From: Dichomitus squalens LYAD-421 SS1
Taxonomy: Eukaryota > Basidiomycota > Agaricomycetes > Polyporales > Polyporaceae
Direction of reading: 5' to 3'
NCBI RefSeq assembly: GCF_000275845.1
Contig: NW_006766892.1
Coordinates: forward strand, 202,666-266,665
DNA: 64,000 bases
Made by a program: the position numbers and the translations under genes. The notes under the pieces are model-generated. The model saw only the letters and a list, made by a program, of their open reading frames with translations, ran no database searches and was not told the origin of the DNA. Numbering within the stretch: the stretch's first letter is position 1; each line of letters begins with the position of its first letter. This document shows, one piece after another, positions 32,418 through 43,847 of the stretch.

Positions 32418-33511
32418 TACAACGGAGTACCAAACACAATCGTCACTCGGGGTCGCACTAGTTGTCTTTGTTGTACGAAGGTAGGCGATACTACTACCAA
32501 TTGCATGCTTCCGACTCTCTGCGATCCCGAATCACGCCTACTTATCAGGCGAGCTACACTCCGCGTCGTATCCGGGTCCGACACCGCCGACGGTGAGCAA
32601 TCTACTATCTCGTACGGACCGGTCTAGACGTCTTCTGCGGGTCGCCCCTTAAGTATGCCCCCTGGCCCCCTCGTCGTCGTTGCAGCCCTATAGCGCTTCG
32701 TCTGTCTCGTGCCTGCTCAGCGTGGATATCTATGCAATAAAACAGCGCTTGGAGCAGACAACACAGCCTCAAGTCATTTCTCAGTCCATACAGCACGCTG
32801 CACTTCAATCCATCTTCGTAGTCGAGCTAAAGCGATGGCTGAGGCTCCCAAACTCCTTACGCCCTACTTACCTATATTCCACCTGCCTAGATGTAATCGA
32901 TCCCAACATCTCTACGATCCTAGGAGCCTGGAACAGCTCCATTCTCAAGCCGAATGACAAATGGCTCCGCTGCGTTGCGCTCCGTCCAGACATCCCTAAC
33001 TTTCGCGCGAAGCTCCCCATCGAGCTTTAGCTCTGGACGTCGATTATCTGTTCCAGGTACACAATCGTTTGCAAGTGGCGACGAATGCTTCATAGACTGA
33101 TACCAACGGTGGCGCCTGGCCCGTTCGCGTCCTCAGTATCAACAATCAACACTTTTAGACAGAACACTTACTAGACAGCCAGGCGGTTTGATGTAGAGCA
33201 GAGCGAAGCGACGCGCGGTCGACCCACGTTATGGCCGACGCCGCTGCCATATCGAAGGACCTCAAAGCACGTCGGGGCGGACGAGATACGGGCGGCTAGT
33301 CTGCCCCGGTCGGGGATTACAATATTAATCGCAAGTCACCAAAGTCGGCTGACCACGACAGACAGTGGGACCTTCCTTTATGCGCAGCTGCCGTCATTGC
33401 GTGTGCGGGTGGCACAGACGACTTCTGCGGATTATATGAAGCTATAAATGTTTGCCTAGCAAGCGACCTGGGACTATAACCCAGCATCTTCCTTTGCTAT
33501 CCCAAGTCACC
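32418..33511. other. Intergenic; no gene recognised
   Basis: One open frame (32680-33030 plus) encodes a 116-residue peptide without known motifs. The right end is the upstream region of the dehydrogenase, with TATAAA near 33443. Confidence 0.4.
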
Positions 33512-34625
33512 ATGCCATCATACCTTGTAGCTGGTGCTTCTCGCGGGATCGGTCTCGAGTATGTCCTCCAGCTTGTAAGCACGATTTCTACTGGGCTCAA
33601 ACCTGTCAACCTGTAGCTGATGCATTTCGCACTTACTAGGCCAAACGGGCCGATGCCGTGGTCATCGCTCTCGTCCGCAACCCGACCAAATCGACCCATC
33701 TTACTTCTGCCATTGCAGATCTCAAGAACGTCCATGTAGTGGCAGGTGACGTGACCGACTATCGCACGCTAGAGGTCAGGTTGACATCCACAATCTTCTG
33801 CCATGCCGTTTTTCGCTCATGCTGCATGTCTTGTACAGCTTGCCTCAAAGCAGGTGGGAGAAATCACCGGCGGGAAGCTAGACTACTTGATCCACAATGC
33901 TGCCAACTTGGACATGTCCACTTTTTTCAAAGGATTCGACGACTAGTGCGTACTCTTCTTGATCGATGGCAGCTAATCTCATACTTGGCGCAGCACTGAT
34001 GTGGAGCAACTTGACTCCGATTTCATCGATGCGGTACGGCTGGTCTGTGGTGTTCAGTTAGTACGGGTCTAACTTCGAGCTTCGCTTGGTAGTTCAAGGT
34101 CAACAGTCTTGGTCCTGTACACAGCATCAGGGCGTTCCTACCCCTCCTCCGCGCATCCTCTACCAAGAAGATTGTCGTCATTGGCACAGCAGGCGCTCTC
34201 CCCGAGTTCGCTCGGTTTATCGGTGTCTCTGGCACAGCGGCGTACACTATGACGAAGGCGGCGGGCCTCCTCGCGACCACGAAGTATGCGGTCCAGCTCA
34301 AGGGCGAGGGCTTTGTCGTCGTCAGTCTCAATCCAGGGCTAGTAAACACGTTGGCCACTGCCGTCAATGACAGTGCGTTGCTTCGAGTCGATAGCGATTT
34401 CTGTTGAGCGTGAGCTGATGTGTTCTCTTAGGCGCTGCGACAGCAGCAGCCATTGAAGGCATTGAAACCTTTCAACGCAAAGCGAACTCGTCTGGCTACG
34501 CCATCAAGACGCTGACGCCCGAGGAATCGGTTGTAGCTCAGCTGAAGGTCATTGATGCGCTTACGCCTTCCGACAATGGCTTGTTCCTTGACTACACGGG
34601 CGGAGAGGTGAAAATAACTACTTGA
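33512..34625 (+). CDS. Short-chain dehydrogenase/reductase (SDR)
   Basis: Six exons (33512-33574, 33640-33774, 33839-33945, 33994-34033, 34093-34372, 34432-34625) join in phase to 272 residues. The Rossmann start is VAGASRGIG (6-14), followed by the acidic GDVTDY turn, a variant of the NNAG motif (LIHNAAN), NSLGPVHS and the active-site YTMTK (Tyr166, Lys170). The usual catalytic Ser about 13 residues before Tyr is not seen; the strand end reads VVIGTAGALPEF, so Thr may substitute. The sequence style resembles fungal ketoreductases of the norsolorinic-acid reductase type; the substrate is unknown. It stands alone between the mobile element and auxilin. Confidence 0.85.
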
Positions 34626-35284
34626 GGGCCCCTTTTGTACGAGTATATTCGCACCATCGAACAATGCCGCCAGGACATTGCTCCCGTTATTCCGCATGAA
34701 GGTGAACTGGCGCCTCGACGAGGAGCTAGACCTCGGACTGCACGAGCCTGCGTGGGGACTGAAATTCTGGGCTGGCTTCTACCAGGTGCGCTGTACTGCA
34801 CATATGTTTCCAAGTCGCGACGCATGAAAGTCTACGTAGGTCGTTAGGCAGGGTGATTATTACTTGTCGTCCGATATCGAGCGCTGTCTCGCGGTTAAGG
34901 GTAGTGCAAACGTAAATTGCGACAGTGCCCAATACAACTGGGTGTTCATGAGCACTATACAATGACGAGGGATGTCTTCGTGCATAAGCCTGCAGCTTAG
35001 CCCTAAATTTATATCGACCAAACGCAGACAGGCGAACTCCTTATATATACGATAGGCGCCACCTATACGTCGACTCCAGTGTACGCACCTCACCTTGTTT
35101 GGGTTGACGAATAGCGGTACTTGGTATAGCCTGACTTAGCCCTGAACACACTGAATAGCATGCATGATGTCCTGAAACAGACGACCAAACAGAGTCTCTA
35201 CATGTCCTAGCTGTGCAGCCCCATTCACCATTTTGTCAAGTACAGAAGAGTAGCATCCTAATAATCCATAAATACCCAACACGT
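34626..35284. other. Intergenic between convergent genes; nothing recognised
   Basis: Downstream regions of the dehydrogenase and auxilin genes. Only short frames occur. Confidence 0.45.
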
Positions 35285-38196
35285 TCATGGCTTGAACGCA
35301 TTCCAAGCCTCGTTCAGTGTTCCGAACACCCCATTGGCGATCATCCGCTGCTCCAGTGTCGTGTTCCTTACATTGAGCTACAGCCGACCGTCAATCAGCA
35401 TCTCACTAGATGCTGTCAGGCAGAAGAATCTGACGCACCTTGTCTGGATGCAGCTTTGCGATCGCCTTCGTATATCGAATCTTCACCTGGCTCGGGCTCA
35501 CCAGCTCGTGGATCCCGACCTTCTGCCACCCAAGTTCCGGCCAGAGCACCGTGTCGAGGCTGGCGATCAGCGCGCGGATGTTGTTCTCCTTGCCCGCCTT
35601 CCAAGCGCCCAGCTTCGCGTCCACGACGTCCTTGAGCTCGTACTTCTGCTGGTCCTCCGCCTCCGCTGCCCGATTCTGTGCCTGCACCCTGTTCAGCGCC
35701 TCTGACGGCGGCGTCGGTACCCTCCCCTTTGGCCTCGGGGCTTGCTTCGTAACAGCGGGCTTCGGTCTGGGCGGGGCGGTGGCAGTCGACGCCCCAGTAT
35801 CGACATCAGTATTGATCATGCGACGACACCTCCCGATGCCCGTGACGGCCTCCGCCCTCGCGCGCCCCGCAAAGTCCGACCCGGCGACAAACTCCCAATC
35901 CGCCTTAGCGAGATCCCACTTCTCCTTGCCCTCGTACGCCTCCGCGCGCCGTCTGTAAGCCTTGACGAGCCCGTCGGCGAGGTCGACGCCCGCGCCCTCG
36001 TCCTCGCGTGTGACCTTCGCCTCGCGCGCGGGGTGGTACCCTTCCCCGATGAGCGAGATGACGGCGGTGCAATCTTCGATCGCCCCGGAGGCATCCCCAG
36101 TCTTGAGCCGAGTGAGCGCGCGGTTATTGAAGAGGGGAACGAGGAGGAGGTGATTCGCGGGGAGGGCGGTGATCGCGGCAGTGTAGAATGCCTCAGCTTC
36201 GCCGTATTGGCCTAGCTTGAACTTCTCTGTGCCCAGGGCCTTCTGCTGAGCTGAGGCGGAGATGGCAGACGCCGACGCGGAGACACAAGTGCGCTGAGTG
36301 AGCGTAACTGGGGAAGGGGCGCGGGGTGGAGTAGGCCTTGACGGAGCAGCAGCAGGAGAAGGGGCCGAGGATGAAGCTCCGGACTGCGCGCGCGAGGGAG
36401 TCTTGCGGCGGAACGGCGAGACGTAGACGGACGGCGCATCGTCTGCGAAGAGACTGGCTGTCTTGAAGCGCGACGCAGGGCTCTCCGCGGGCTGCTGTGG
36501 AGGCTCCTTGGCGCGTGGCGGGGGCTGCCTCCGTTGTGGAAGGCTAGGCTGAGACGCCTCTTCGTCGTCGAAGTCTTCGAACCGACCAGCACTTCCTCCC
36601 TTGACATCCTCTGGCACATGCCCGTCGTCAGGCGCGTCCTGCATCCACTTCGGCCTGGCCTTGTTGCGTGAGCTGTCCGCAGATCCCTGCCGCGAGGATC
36701 CTGCTCCGGCGGCAGCGGCAGCAGCAGCTCGTTCCTCGTACACACGCTGAACACGTTCCTTGCCTTCCTTCCAGAACGCGTTCGCGCGCGAGAACATACT
36801 CAGCCCAATCTCGCTCGCTTGCGCAATGAACTTGTCCGCCTGCTCCTGCAAGTTTCTTTGGCTGTCCGACGAAGGCGAAGTCCCGTTCTGTTCCACGCGC
36901 TCTCTTGCAGGCCGCTGCTGCTGCTGCTGTGGGGGACGAGCGGCAGGGCGACGCTGGGGCTGACGGAGGCCATCGTCTTCCCCGTCTGAACCGTAGTACC
37001 GCTCGTGCCCCGGTTCGCGCTGTGCTCTCCGTCGGCGCTCTTCCTGCTGTTCGGGTGCGGGAGAGGAGGCGGCCCCGTTCGCGAGGAGGTTCTCAATGGC
37101 GGCCTGGACGTCAAGGCCGGTGTCGGTAGCTGCGAGCGCAATGCGAGCTTGTTGCACGGAGAAGCCCATCTCGACGATCTGACCGAGCAGATGCGGAGGC
37201 GGGGATACAGCGCGCGATCGCTGCCCGGACTGCGGAGGCTGAGGAGACGGGGTATTACGCTCAGAGCGCCGCTGCTGACGGACTTGAGTGTCATCCAGGA
37301 CACGAGATGAGCGTGACACGTACCACCTGCAACTGTTCTACAGGCTTGCCTAAGTCACCGAGAATGTCATCCTCGTCACCTGAGTGGTTGCCCAAGAGCC
37401 CGTCCTCCCTGTTTCCGAAGTCGAAGTCGCCAAGCGGATCGCCCTGCGAAGTGCTTTGGGTAACCGAAGGGCCTGCGGGAGGGCTTGACTCGAATTCATC
37501 CCAATCGAGCAGGCTTTGAGCGGTAGAAGTGGTGGTGCTCGGCTTCGGCTTCGACGTAGGGGCGGCGGGGGGTTTCGCGGCAAGCCCACTGAGCCAGTCG
37601 TCGTCTTCAGCAGGAAACTTCTGCGAAGAGGACGGCACACTGGAGAAGGAGCCGAATCCGAGGTCGTCTAAGGGATCGTGCGATGGCGTCGCGGGCTTGG
37701 AAGATGGAGTAATCGAAGAGCTGCCTCCCAATGCATCGAGACCAGCCCAAGCATTGGAGGCATGAGCATTGTGTACTGAAGGCTTAGTGTGCGCTGCGCG
37801 AGCCTGTTTCTCTTGCGCCGCGAGAGCAGCCCGTTGAGCAATCGTGAGGTTCGCGCCATTCGAGGAAGGCCCGGAAGAGAGTGATCCCGAGAGCAGTCCA
37901 CTGAACACATCTCCGCCTCCCATTCCGCTGGTGTTGAATCCAGTGCTGTTTGCCTTCTGGACAGGCCGCGCAGAAGCGCTACCTCCGAGCGAGGTTGGCT
38001 GGGACGGGTTGGAGGTGCGAGCATTGACTGATGACGACGAACCTGCGGCTGCGAGCATAGAGAAGACGTCGTTTTGCGGCTTGCGCTGCGCGGTTGACAT
38101 AGGTGCTGCCGCGGCCATCGCACCTAGTTTCCGAGGGAGTTCAGCAGGCTTGGATGCCCCCGTCGAGCTCCAGAGATCGGCAAATGCGTCTGACAT
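35285..38196 (-). CDS. SWA2: Auxilin-like clathrin uncoating factor (Swa2 type: UBA, TPR, J domain)
   Basis: Auxilin binds clathrin coats and recruits Hsp70 through its J domain to strip vesicles. Three exons (38196-37324, 37229-35439, 35377-35285) give 918 residues. The N-terminal third is disordered with clathrin/adaptor-type short motifs (SLLDWDEFES, DPLDDLGFGSF, DPLGDFDFG, DDWLSGL). A UBA domain follows at about 300-342 (LLGQIVEMGFSVQQARIALA). Then come Gln/Arg-rich linkers, TPR repeats at about 615-760 (KFKLGQYGEAEAFYTAAI, NNRALTRLKTGDASGAIEDC, AYRRRAEAYEGKEKWDLA) and a C-terminal J domain with HPD near residue 884 ending TLNEAWNAFKP. Domain order equals yeast Swa2. The last 93-nt exon carries the end of the J domain and is lost if the 61-nt intron is read through. 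Confidence 0.93.
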
Positions 38197-38558
38197 GGCG
38201 TGAGCAGCTGCGATCGGTGGTAGACCAGCTAGCGACCTCTGTGAAGAACACCAAAGAGAGTCAATAGAGAGCAGTATGCCGTGATATGTGGTGAGATAGA
38301 AGCCGGGGATGCACAGGAGAAAAGAAGCAGATGCTGCGCGAGTATGTACTGGAGTTCACATCGACCGAGAACTTGTGCCCAAGTGCCGACCTGTCGCCAG
38401 TGCGTCTCGAGAAATGATATGCACAGGCGTAGTTCCCGATCTGGGTCTGGGCCGTCGGTCGGGCGCTCCGAACGAGGCGCGGGACAGGCCGGGAACTTGT
38501 TCGGCGCTTGAGGTATTGGTCCGACGCGGTCACGGCTCCACAGCGTGCTCTACCGCGG
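38197..38558. promoter_or_regulatory. Shared upstream region of divergent auxilin and mitochondrial MetRS genes
   Basis: The 362-bp space separates two divergent starts, so both promoters must lie in or near it. No TATA box is apparent. The frame of the right gene stays open upstream of 38559, so its start could be slightly earlier. Confidence 0.5.
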
Positions 38559-40814
38559 ATGCTCTCCCGACGCCTCTCTCACTCAGTCTCGCAACATCTT
38601 GACAGCTTCAAATGTTCTCGTAGAGCTTACTTGACTCCGCCCAAATACACTGCCAAAAATGCGGGGGGCCCTCCCAAGAAACCGACGGACCCGGCCGAGA
38701 AATCAGCGGTTGTACTCAAGGAAGTAGCTGACCAGGCCAATGCGGCGGGCCCAATCAAACCAGCTGAGTCAAGTGGATGGGTGAATGGACTGGTCAAAGT
38801 GAAGGTGGACCCAATCAAAACGGTAGAACCGGTCAAATTAGCGGCCAAACCATACTATGTAACAACGCCAATATTCTATCCTAATGCTGGTACGCGTAGC
38901 TCCTTTGGTGTGTGCCAGGAAGATTATCATCTCGATCACATACAGCTCCCCATATCGGTCATCTACACAGTCTAGTTATTGCTGACATCTATGCGCGGCA
39001 TGCCAGGCTTGTAAATCCCGACAGACCAGTATACTTCGTCACAGGAACGGATGAGCATGGGCTCAAAATCCAGAAGGCCGCTCAGGAGAAGGGGATGGAC
39101 CCTCAGGAATTCGTTGACGAGCTGAGCGTACACTTCCGCGTGTGTCTTGCGTCCGTTTCATCGCTTGAATTCGCGAATGCTGAAGTTGCGGCCACCAAGG
39201 TAGAACCTCACGAAGAAGGCTAACATCAGCAACACGCATTTCACTCGCACCACATCAAAGCAGCATATTGACGCAGTCCAGCATCTATGGGTATGTTCCT
39301 CCCTATTACTCATGTGCGCACGTAGGCCGACCAGCACGCGTTCCATAGAAAGAGCTGGAGGCGAAGGGCTACATCTACAAGGGCCGTCACGAAGGCTGGT
39401 ACTCCGTCTCCGACGAGACGTTCATCCCAGAAAAGCAAATTGAAGGGAGCCACCGGACACAGAAAGACGGCGCCGTTGAACACACGGATGAGCGCATCTT
39501 CTGGTACTCGGAGGAGAACTACATGTTCCGCCTTTCCGCCTTCCCGGACCATATATACGAGTATTACGCCGCGCGCGGGGCAGATGCGATCCATCCACAC
39601 ACCCAGGCCTCGGACGTTCACCTCATGTTGAAGGGCATGATGCATACCCGCCGCCCGTCGTTTGATGACTTGTCTATATCGCGTCCGCGGTCCCGACTCT
39701 CGTGGGGTATCCCCGTACCCGGCGACCCGGAGCAGACGATTTACGTCTGGATCGATGCTCTCGCCGCCTACTTGACCTCTGTGGGCTACCCGTGGTCGTC
39801 AACGGGTGGCGACGGAACTGCTGCGGGTTGGCCTCCCGACTTGCAAGTCATCGGGAAGGACATCATCCGGTACGTCTCTTAGATATCACAGATCGAACTC
39901 ACGCTGTTGACGCTTTCCTGGCTTCCAGCTTCCACACGCTGTACTTCCCAGCGATGCTACAAGCCCTCGGGCTACCCCTCCCGGTCCAGCTGCTGTCGCA
40001 CGCGCACTGGACGGTCGAACGTGCCAAGATGTCCAAGTCGGTGGGTAACGTCGCAGACCCCATCAAGGCCATCGATGACTTCGGCATCGACCTCGTCCGG
40101 TACTACCTTGCACGCGTCGGCGGCCGCTTCCAAGATGACGTCGGTATGTTCCCCCCGCCTATCTTCCTGTGTTGCTTGTGTTGCGCTTTGTACATGCCAT
40201 GGACTGATGAATGTGGGCTGCGGTAGACTGGTCGCAAAAGCAGCTCCAGAAGCACAGCAGGGAGATCATCTCGCTTCTCGGGAACCTTTTCATGCGCGCG
40301 ACGTCCGACAAATTGATGGGGAAGGTCTCGACGGTCAAACCGCGCGAGCTGTCGCTCGTCTCCGAGTCGCAGGGGTCCGAGGCGTTGCTGCAGTCTTTAA
40401 AGACTCTCGCGCCCAAGTTTGACGTCCACCTCCGCGAATTCGAGCTCGCGACCGCCGTCGAGGCGGTCGTTGCTGCGTTGTCAGAGGTATATGCTCTTCT
40501 TCCTGGACCTTGCGCTACCATACTAACTCGTTGGTTAGGCGAATGCGCTTATGACACAAGCAGCCCCCTGGGCGAGGGAGACATCGCCCTCCGTCGCGGC
40601 CGACATCCAAGCGCTCGTCTTCGAGACCCTCCGCCAATCCGGGATTCTCCTCCAGCCGATCATGCCTGACACGGCCACGCTCCTCTTGGATTCGCTCGGG
40701 GTTCCTAAGGATCAACGCACGATCGCAGACGCCGTGTTTGGGAGGAGCGGAGTGGGAGAGGTGCGACCCGGGGTGAGGTTGTTCGATATGGGGTCGTTGA
40801 AGTTGAGAGCGTGA
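38559..40814 (+). CDS. MSM1: Methionyl-tRNA synthetase, mitochondrial
   Basis: Seven exons (38559-38889, 38946-39139, 39219-39290, 39349-39869, 39929-40143, 40227-40486, 40539-40814) join in phase to 622 residues. The N-terminus is Arg/Ser-rich (MLSRRLSHSVSQHL) and continues through a Lys/Pro-rich spacer, as expected for mitochondrial import. Class I signatures: YYVTTPIFYPNAAPHIGHLH with HIGH-type HIGH at 113-116, VTGTDEHGLKIQ, the zinc-less KGYIYKGRHEGWYSVSDE, DALAAYLT, VIGKDIIRFHTLYFPAML and KMSKS at 406-410 with VGN. An anticodon-binding alpha-helical domain follows. Length and features fit yeast Msm1 rather than the larger cytosolic enzyme. The junction before ANISNTHF is the least certain, since a few residues usual in homologues are missing there. 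Confidence 0.93.
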
Positions 40815-41273
40815 TGGAGAATAATACGCGCTTTGGTCCTCTGTGCCCTGTGGTAGCGAAATGTTGCTGGTTAATTGTTCTACGTCATAGGTATGGCCGA
40901 CGCCTATGAGTGTGAGTCAGAGTCATTTCTTCATTGTTCTCCTAATCGGGGACTGCGGCTAAGCGGATGGGCCACCCGTTATAAATCTGCGCGTTTACGT
41001 GGTCGCGAACTTGAACCTCGACCTGTACCACCGCTATCTCTCCACTACTTATCCCTCGTCTGCGTCGCACAGGGCGAAGGTCACCATTTGGACATCGTGC
41101 AGAGTATCGTGACCAGTCCGGTATAGTAGTCCCCGGCGCATTTATTGATAAGTTCGCACACCGTTCTGCCCTGCGTTCACTAACGGCGGCATTGACTGAC
41201 AACATTTGCAGAGCAGTCAACAAGTCACGACATCCTCGGGGGCATTGCTTGAAATCTCAAGTTCCGAGTCAAA
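40815..41273. other. Intergenic; no gene recognised
   Basis: Lies between MetRS and F-box-like copy D. Short frames only. Confidence 0.45.
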
Positions 41274-42590
41274 ATGGGTCAAAATTGGTATATGTATGTA
41301 TTTACTATCAATGTCACTATGCGCCACAAATTCAAGTCTATGTCCCTCACGGTTGAAATGTTTCAGAGTCAATGTTGACCGCCGAGAGACGGGACTCGGA
41401 GGCGGGGCCAAGCTGGGCGAATTCTTCTTTGATGACATGAGGGATCTCTACGACTCTCTCCGCTATCCCTATCTGCCCAAGTACGTTGCCCATCAGTCGA
41501 TCAACCACGAATTGCTTTGGTTGGACTAAATGTGTGAAATAGGGACGTTGACAAGTGGCTGTCGCGTGGTTCTTTCGCTCTGCAGCCTGGACCCCTGGGC
41601 AAATTGTCGAGGGAATTGCTGGACACAATATTCGAGGCGCTGCTTGAAGTTACTGAAGATGACGAGTCGCCGCCACTATTCCACCTAGTCTTGCTCTCAG
41701 TCACGTGCAAAATGCTGCTCTCCGTCGGCAAGAGTCACATCCTGCGCCAGCTCATCTCCATACATGCCCGGGCTGCCAACTGCCGCCTGGTCTGCATCGG
41801 AGAATATGCCGACGGGGAAGAACAAGCGCCGCCCGGCATGCTCACCGCCGCGGAAAGCGAGGAAATTGCGACTACTCCACAGGAGTGGGAAGAAGACGAC
41901 GGCGAGGACGGACCCGACGCTGCGACCAGGGAATCGCGCACTTTTGCTGTCTTCGCCATCAATGGATATGATCAGGTTACAGAACTCCTCGGGGAGTTCA
42001 ATCAGTTCCACACGCACCTTTCTTGCGAAATAAGCACTGCACATTGGGAATTGAAGGCGGCCCCGGACCCACAGCGTACTCTCGAGCTCAAGATGATCTG
42101 GAAACTCGTCGGGCTCGACACCTACAGACCCATCTACCCAGGCGGGCCGAACATCCTCTGCAACCTCTCCAAGAGTGAGTTCGTCCGCGAGGACACGCTG
42201 GTCAAGTTGATGCGTGGCTGGCATCGCGTCACACTTGCGCATGCTTTGCTATCTCGAATTTGCTGGTCGACGGAACCGGGCATCTCGATGATGTGTGGGG
42301 AGAAGTACCGTGACAGCCTTGTCCAGGGGCCATGGGCTGGAGACAGGTTCCGCATAGTCAGCGCTGACAGCATGCCGGCGCCGAAGGTGGGGACGGACTG
42401 GAAGGACGTGACGAAGGATGTGAACAGGCTGTTGCGTCACCTCTGGAGACATGAGATGGAGGACGACACTGTCCACTCCGATGATGACGAGGAGAACAAA
42501 GAGGGTAACGAGGAGAGCGGAGAGGATGGTGAGGAGAGCAGGCAGGAGGGCGAGGAGAGTGGAGAGGAGGGCGGAGAGGGAGATTGCTAG
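41274..42590 (+). CDS. F-box-like family protein, intact copy D
   Basis: Three exons (41274-41293, 41367-41480, 41543-42590) give 393 residues. The 20-nt first exon and 114-nt second exon equal those of copy C. The start is MGQNWYIVNVDRRET, followed by LGEFFFDD and then FALQPGPLGKLSRELLDTIF, the F-box-like segment. Conserved blocks follow: SVTCKMLLSVGKSHILR, GMLTAAESEEIATT, ILCNLSKSEFVRED, HALLSRICWS, QGPWAGDRFRIVS, DWKDVTKDVNRLLRHLW. The C-terminus is a repetitive Glu/Gly/Ser tail (EESGEDGEESRQEG type), longer than in the other copies. Function unknown. An annotator using only the long frame would start at an internal ATG and lose about 67 residues. Confidence 0.82.
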
Positions 42591-43289
42591 AATTGGGCTA
42601 TCTCAACCACTGAACCCACAGTACCTTAACTGCCTGCATCGAATAGCTTGCTCTCCAGGCTCACCTTGCATGACAATGTTCCATGATATGACAACGCTAC
42701 ATCAATATACAGTACCGCGTTGTCGTCCTGTTAGCTCGTTCTATTCATTCCACTGACGGCCGCAAGCCTGTGCACTGGTAGTCTCACACTCATCACGCTT
42801 ACGTCATGGAAGTCACAGCTTAGCGATTGCATATATTGTACTTGTTGTACGTCCTCCTCGACGATGTAAGTATCCTATGCAGTGTCGCTGATCCTTCCCC
42901 TAGCGATCTCGTTCTCGGAAGTCAGTTCTAAGCGAATCTCGGACAAGGGTCCTTTCAGGTGACGTCGTTCGGAGCTCTTGATGGACCTCTGCCCACATCT
43001 GTACACGTGACCTCGTCCTCGGAGGTCTAACTTGGCTTTTTCCTTCTCAAAACATTCCTGTGAGGTTCTCACTGATATTGCTAGCAAAGATGGCATTGAC
43101 GCATGTGTTATGCCAGCGTTCGCTGTGGCAGACCTCCGTCGAGATCCCTTTAGATGGGTCTACGCCGACTCGGAGCGCCGCGCAAACCCACCCGGGACTT
43201 CACGCTTCAGTCGCCGACCTCCCGCAAAGCACACCGCAAATCAGGTTTCAATTGAGCCCACGCTGGCTGATCACTATACAATGCAGTAC
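42591..43289. other. Spacer between copy D and a family fragment
   Basis: Holds the dispersed repeat at 42749-42895 and no recognised gene. Confidence 0.45.
42749..42895 (+). repeat. Dispersed repeat, copy 1
   Basis: Shares with 48539-48685 a 37-bp exact block beginning TGCACTGGTAGTCTCACACT and a 26-bp block TGTTGTACGTCCTCCTCG... at similar spacing, in the same orientation, with diverged sequence between. It may be a remnant of a short mobile element. Confidence 0.75.
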
Positions 43290-43500
43290 TCTCGCAGGGT
43301 AATCTTTCTCGCAGTCACCTGCAGACTGCCGCTCCCCGTCGGCAAGAGCCGCATCCTGCGCCATACGATGCCCGTCTATGCGCAAGCTGCTAAGTGCCGT
43401 CTGACTTGAGGAGGGACGGGACGCAACTAGGATGCTCACGGCCGCTGGGCGGCGCGCGAAGCTACAGGAGATTGCGACCACATACCCCACATGAACGGCA
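43290..43500 (+). pseudogene. Fragment of the F-box-like family, copy E
   Basis: The peptide VIFLAVTCRLPLPVGKSRIL followed by RHTMPVYAQAAKCRLT aligns with the middle of copy D, then a stop. After a frame change the conserved MLTAAGRR...EIATT piece appears near 43431-43480. The 5' exons, the F-box-like part and the whole C-terminus are missing. It lies 700 bp downstream of copy D in the same orientation and is most similar to it, so it is probably a decayed tandem duplicate. Confidence 0.75.
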
Positions 43501-43847
43501 GGAAAATAAAGTGACATCAAGCAACTATGACAGTGCAGCGAGGTATCCGGTCACGTTCGCGCTGTTGGATCCACCTCGCAGTCGGACACGCGTGTCCGGC
43601 ACACCAGCATGCACCCTCAATCAGACAAGACACGGGGGCCAATTGCGCCTCTGTCTCGTTGAAAACGCCTGCAGAAGCTCGCCTGCAGCTCGCCTCGGAG
43701 TAACGCCTCGAGCTCACCGCCTGGTACTGAGCATCGCTCGCGAATATATACGTCCTCATCGACCTCTACCTCTTCCCTGTCGAAGAACACGGTCTCCATA
43801 TTTTTTCACGCTTCCTTAGCTTGATCCACGAGATCATCCTTCCCACT

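Noticed and set aside
32680..33030. 116-codon open frame between the mobile element and the dehydrogenase
   Set aside because: No recognised motif and no splice-supported extension.
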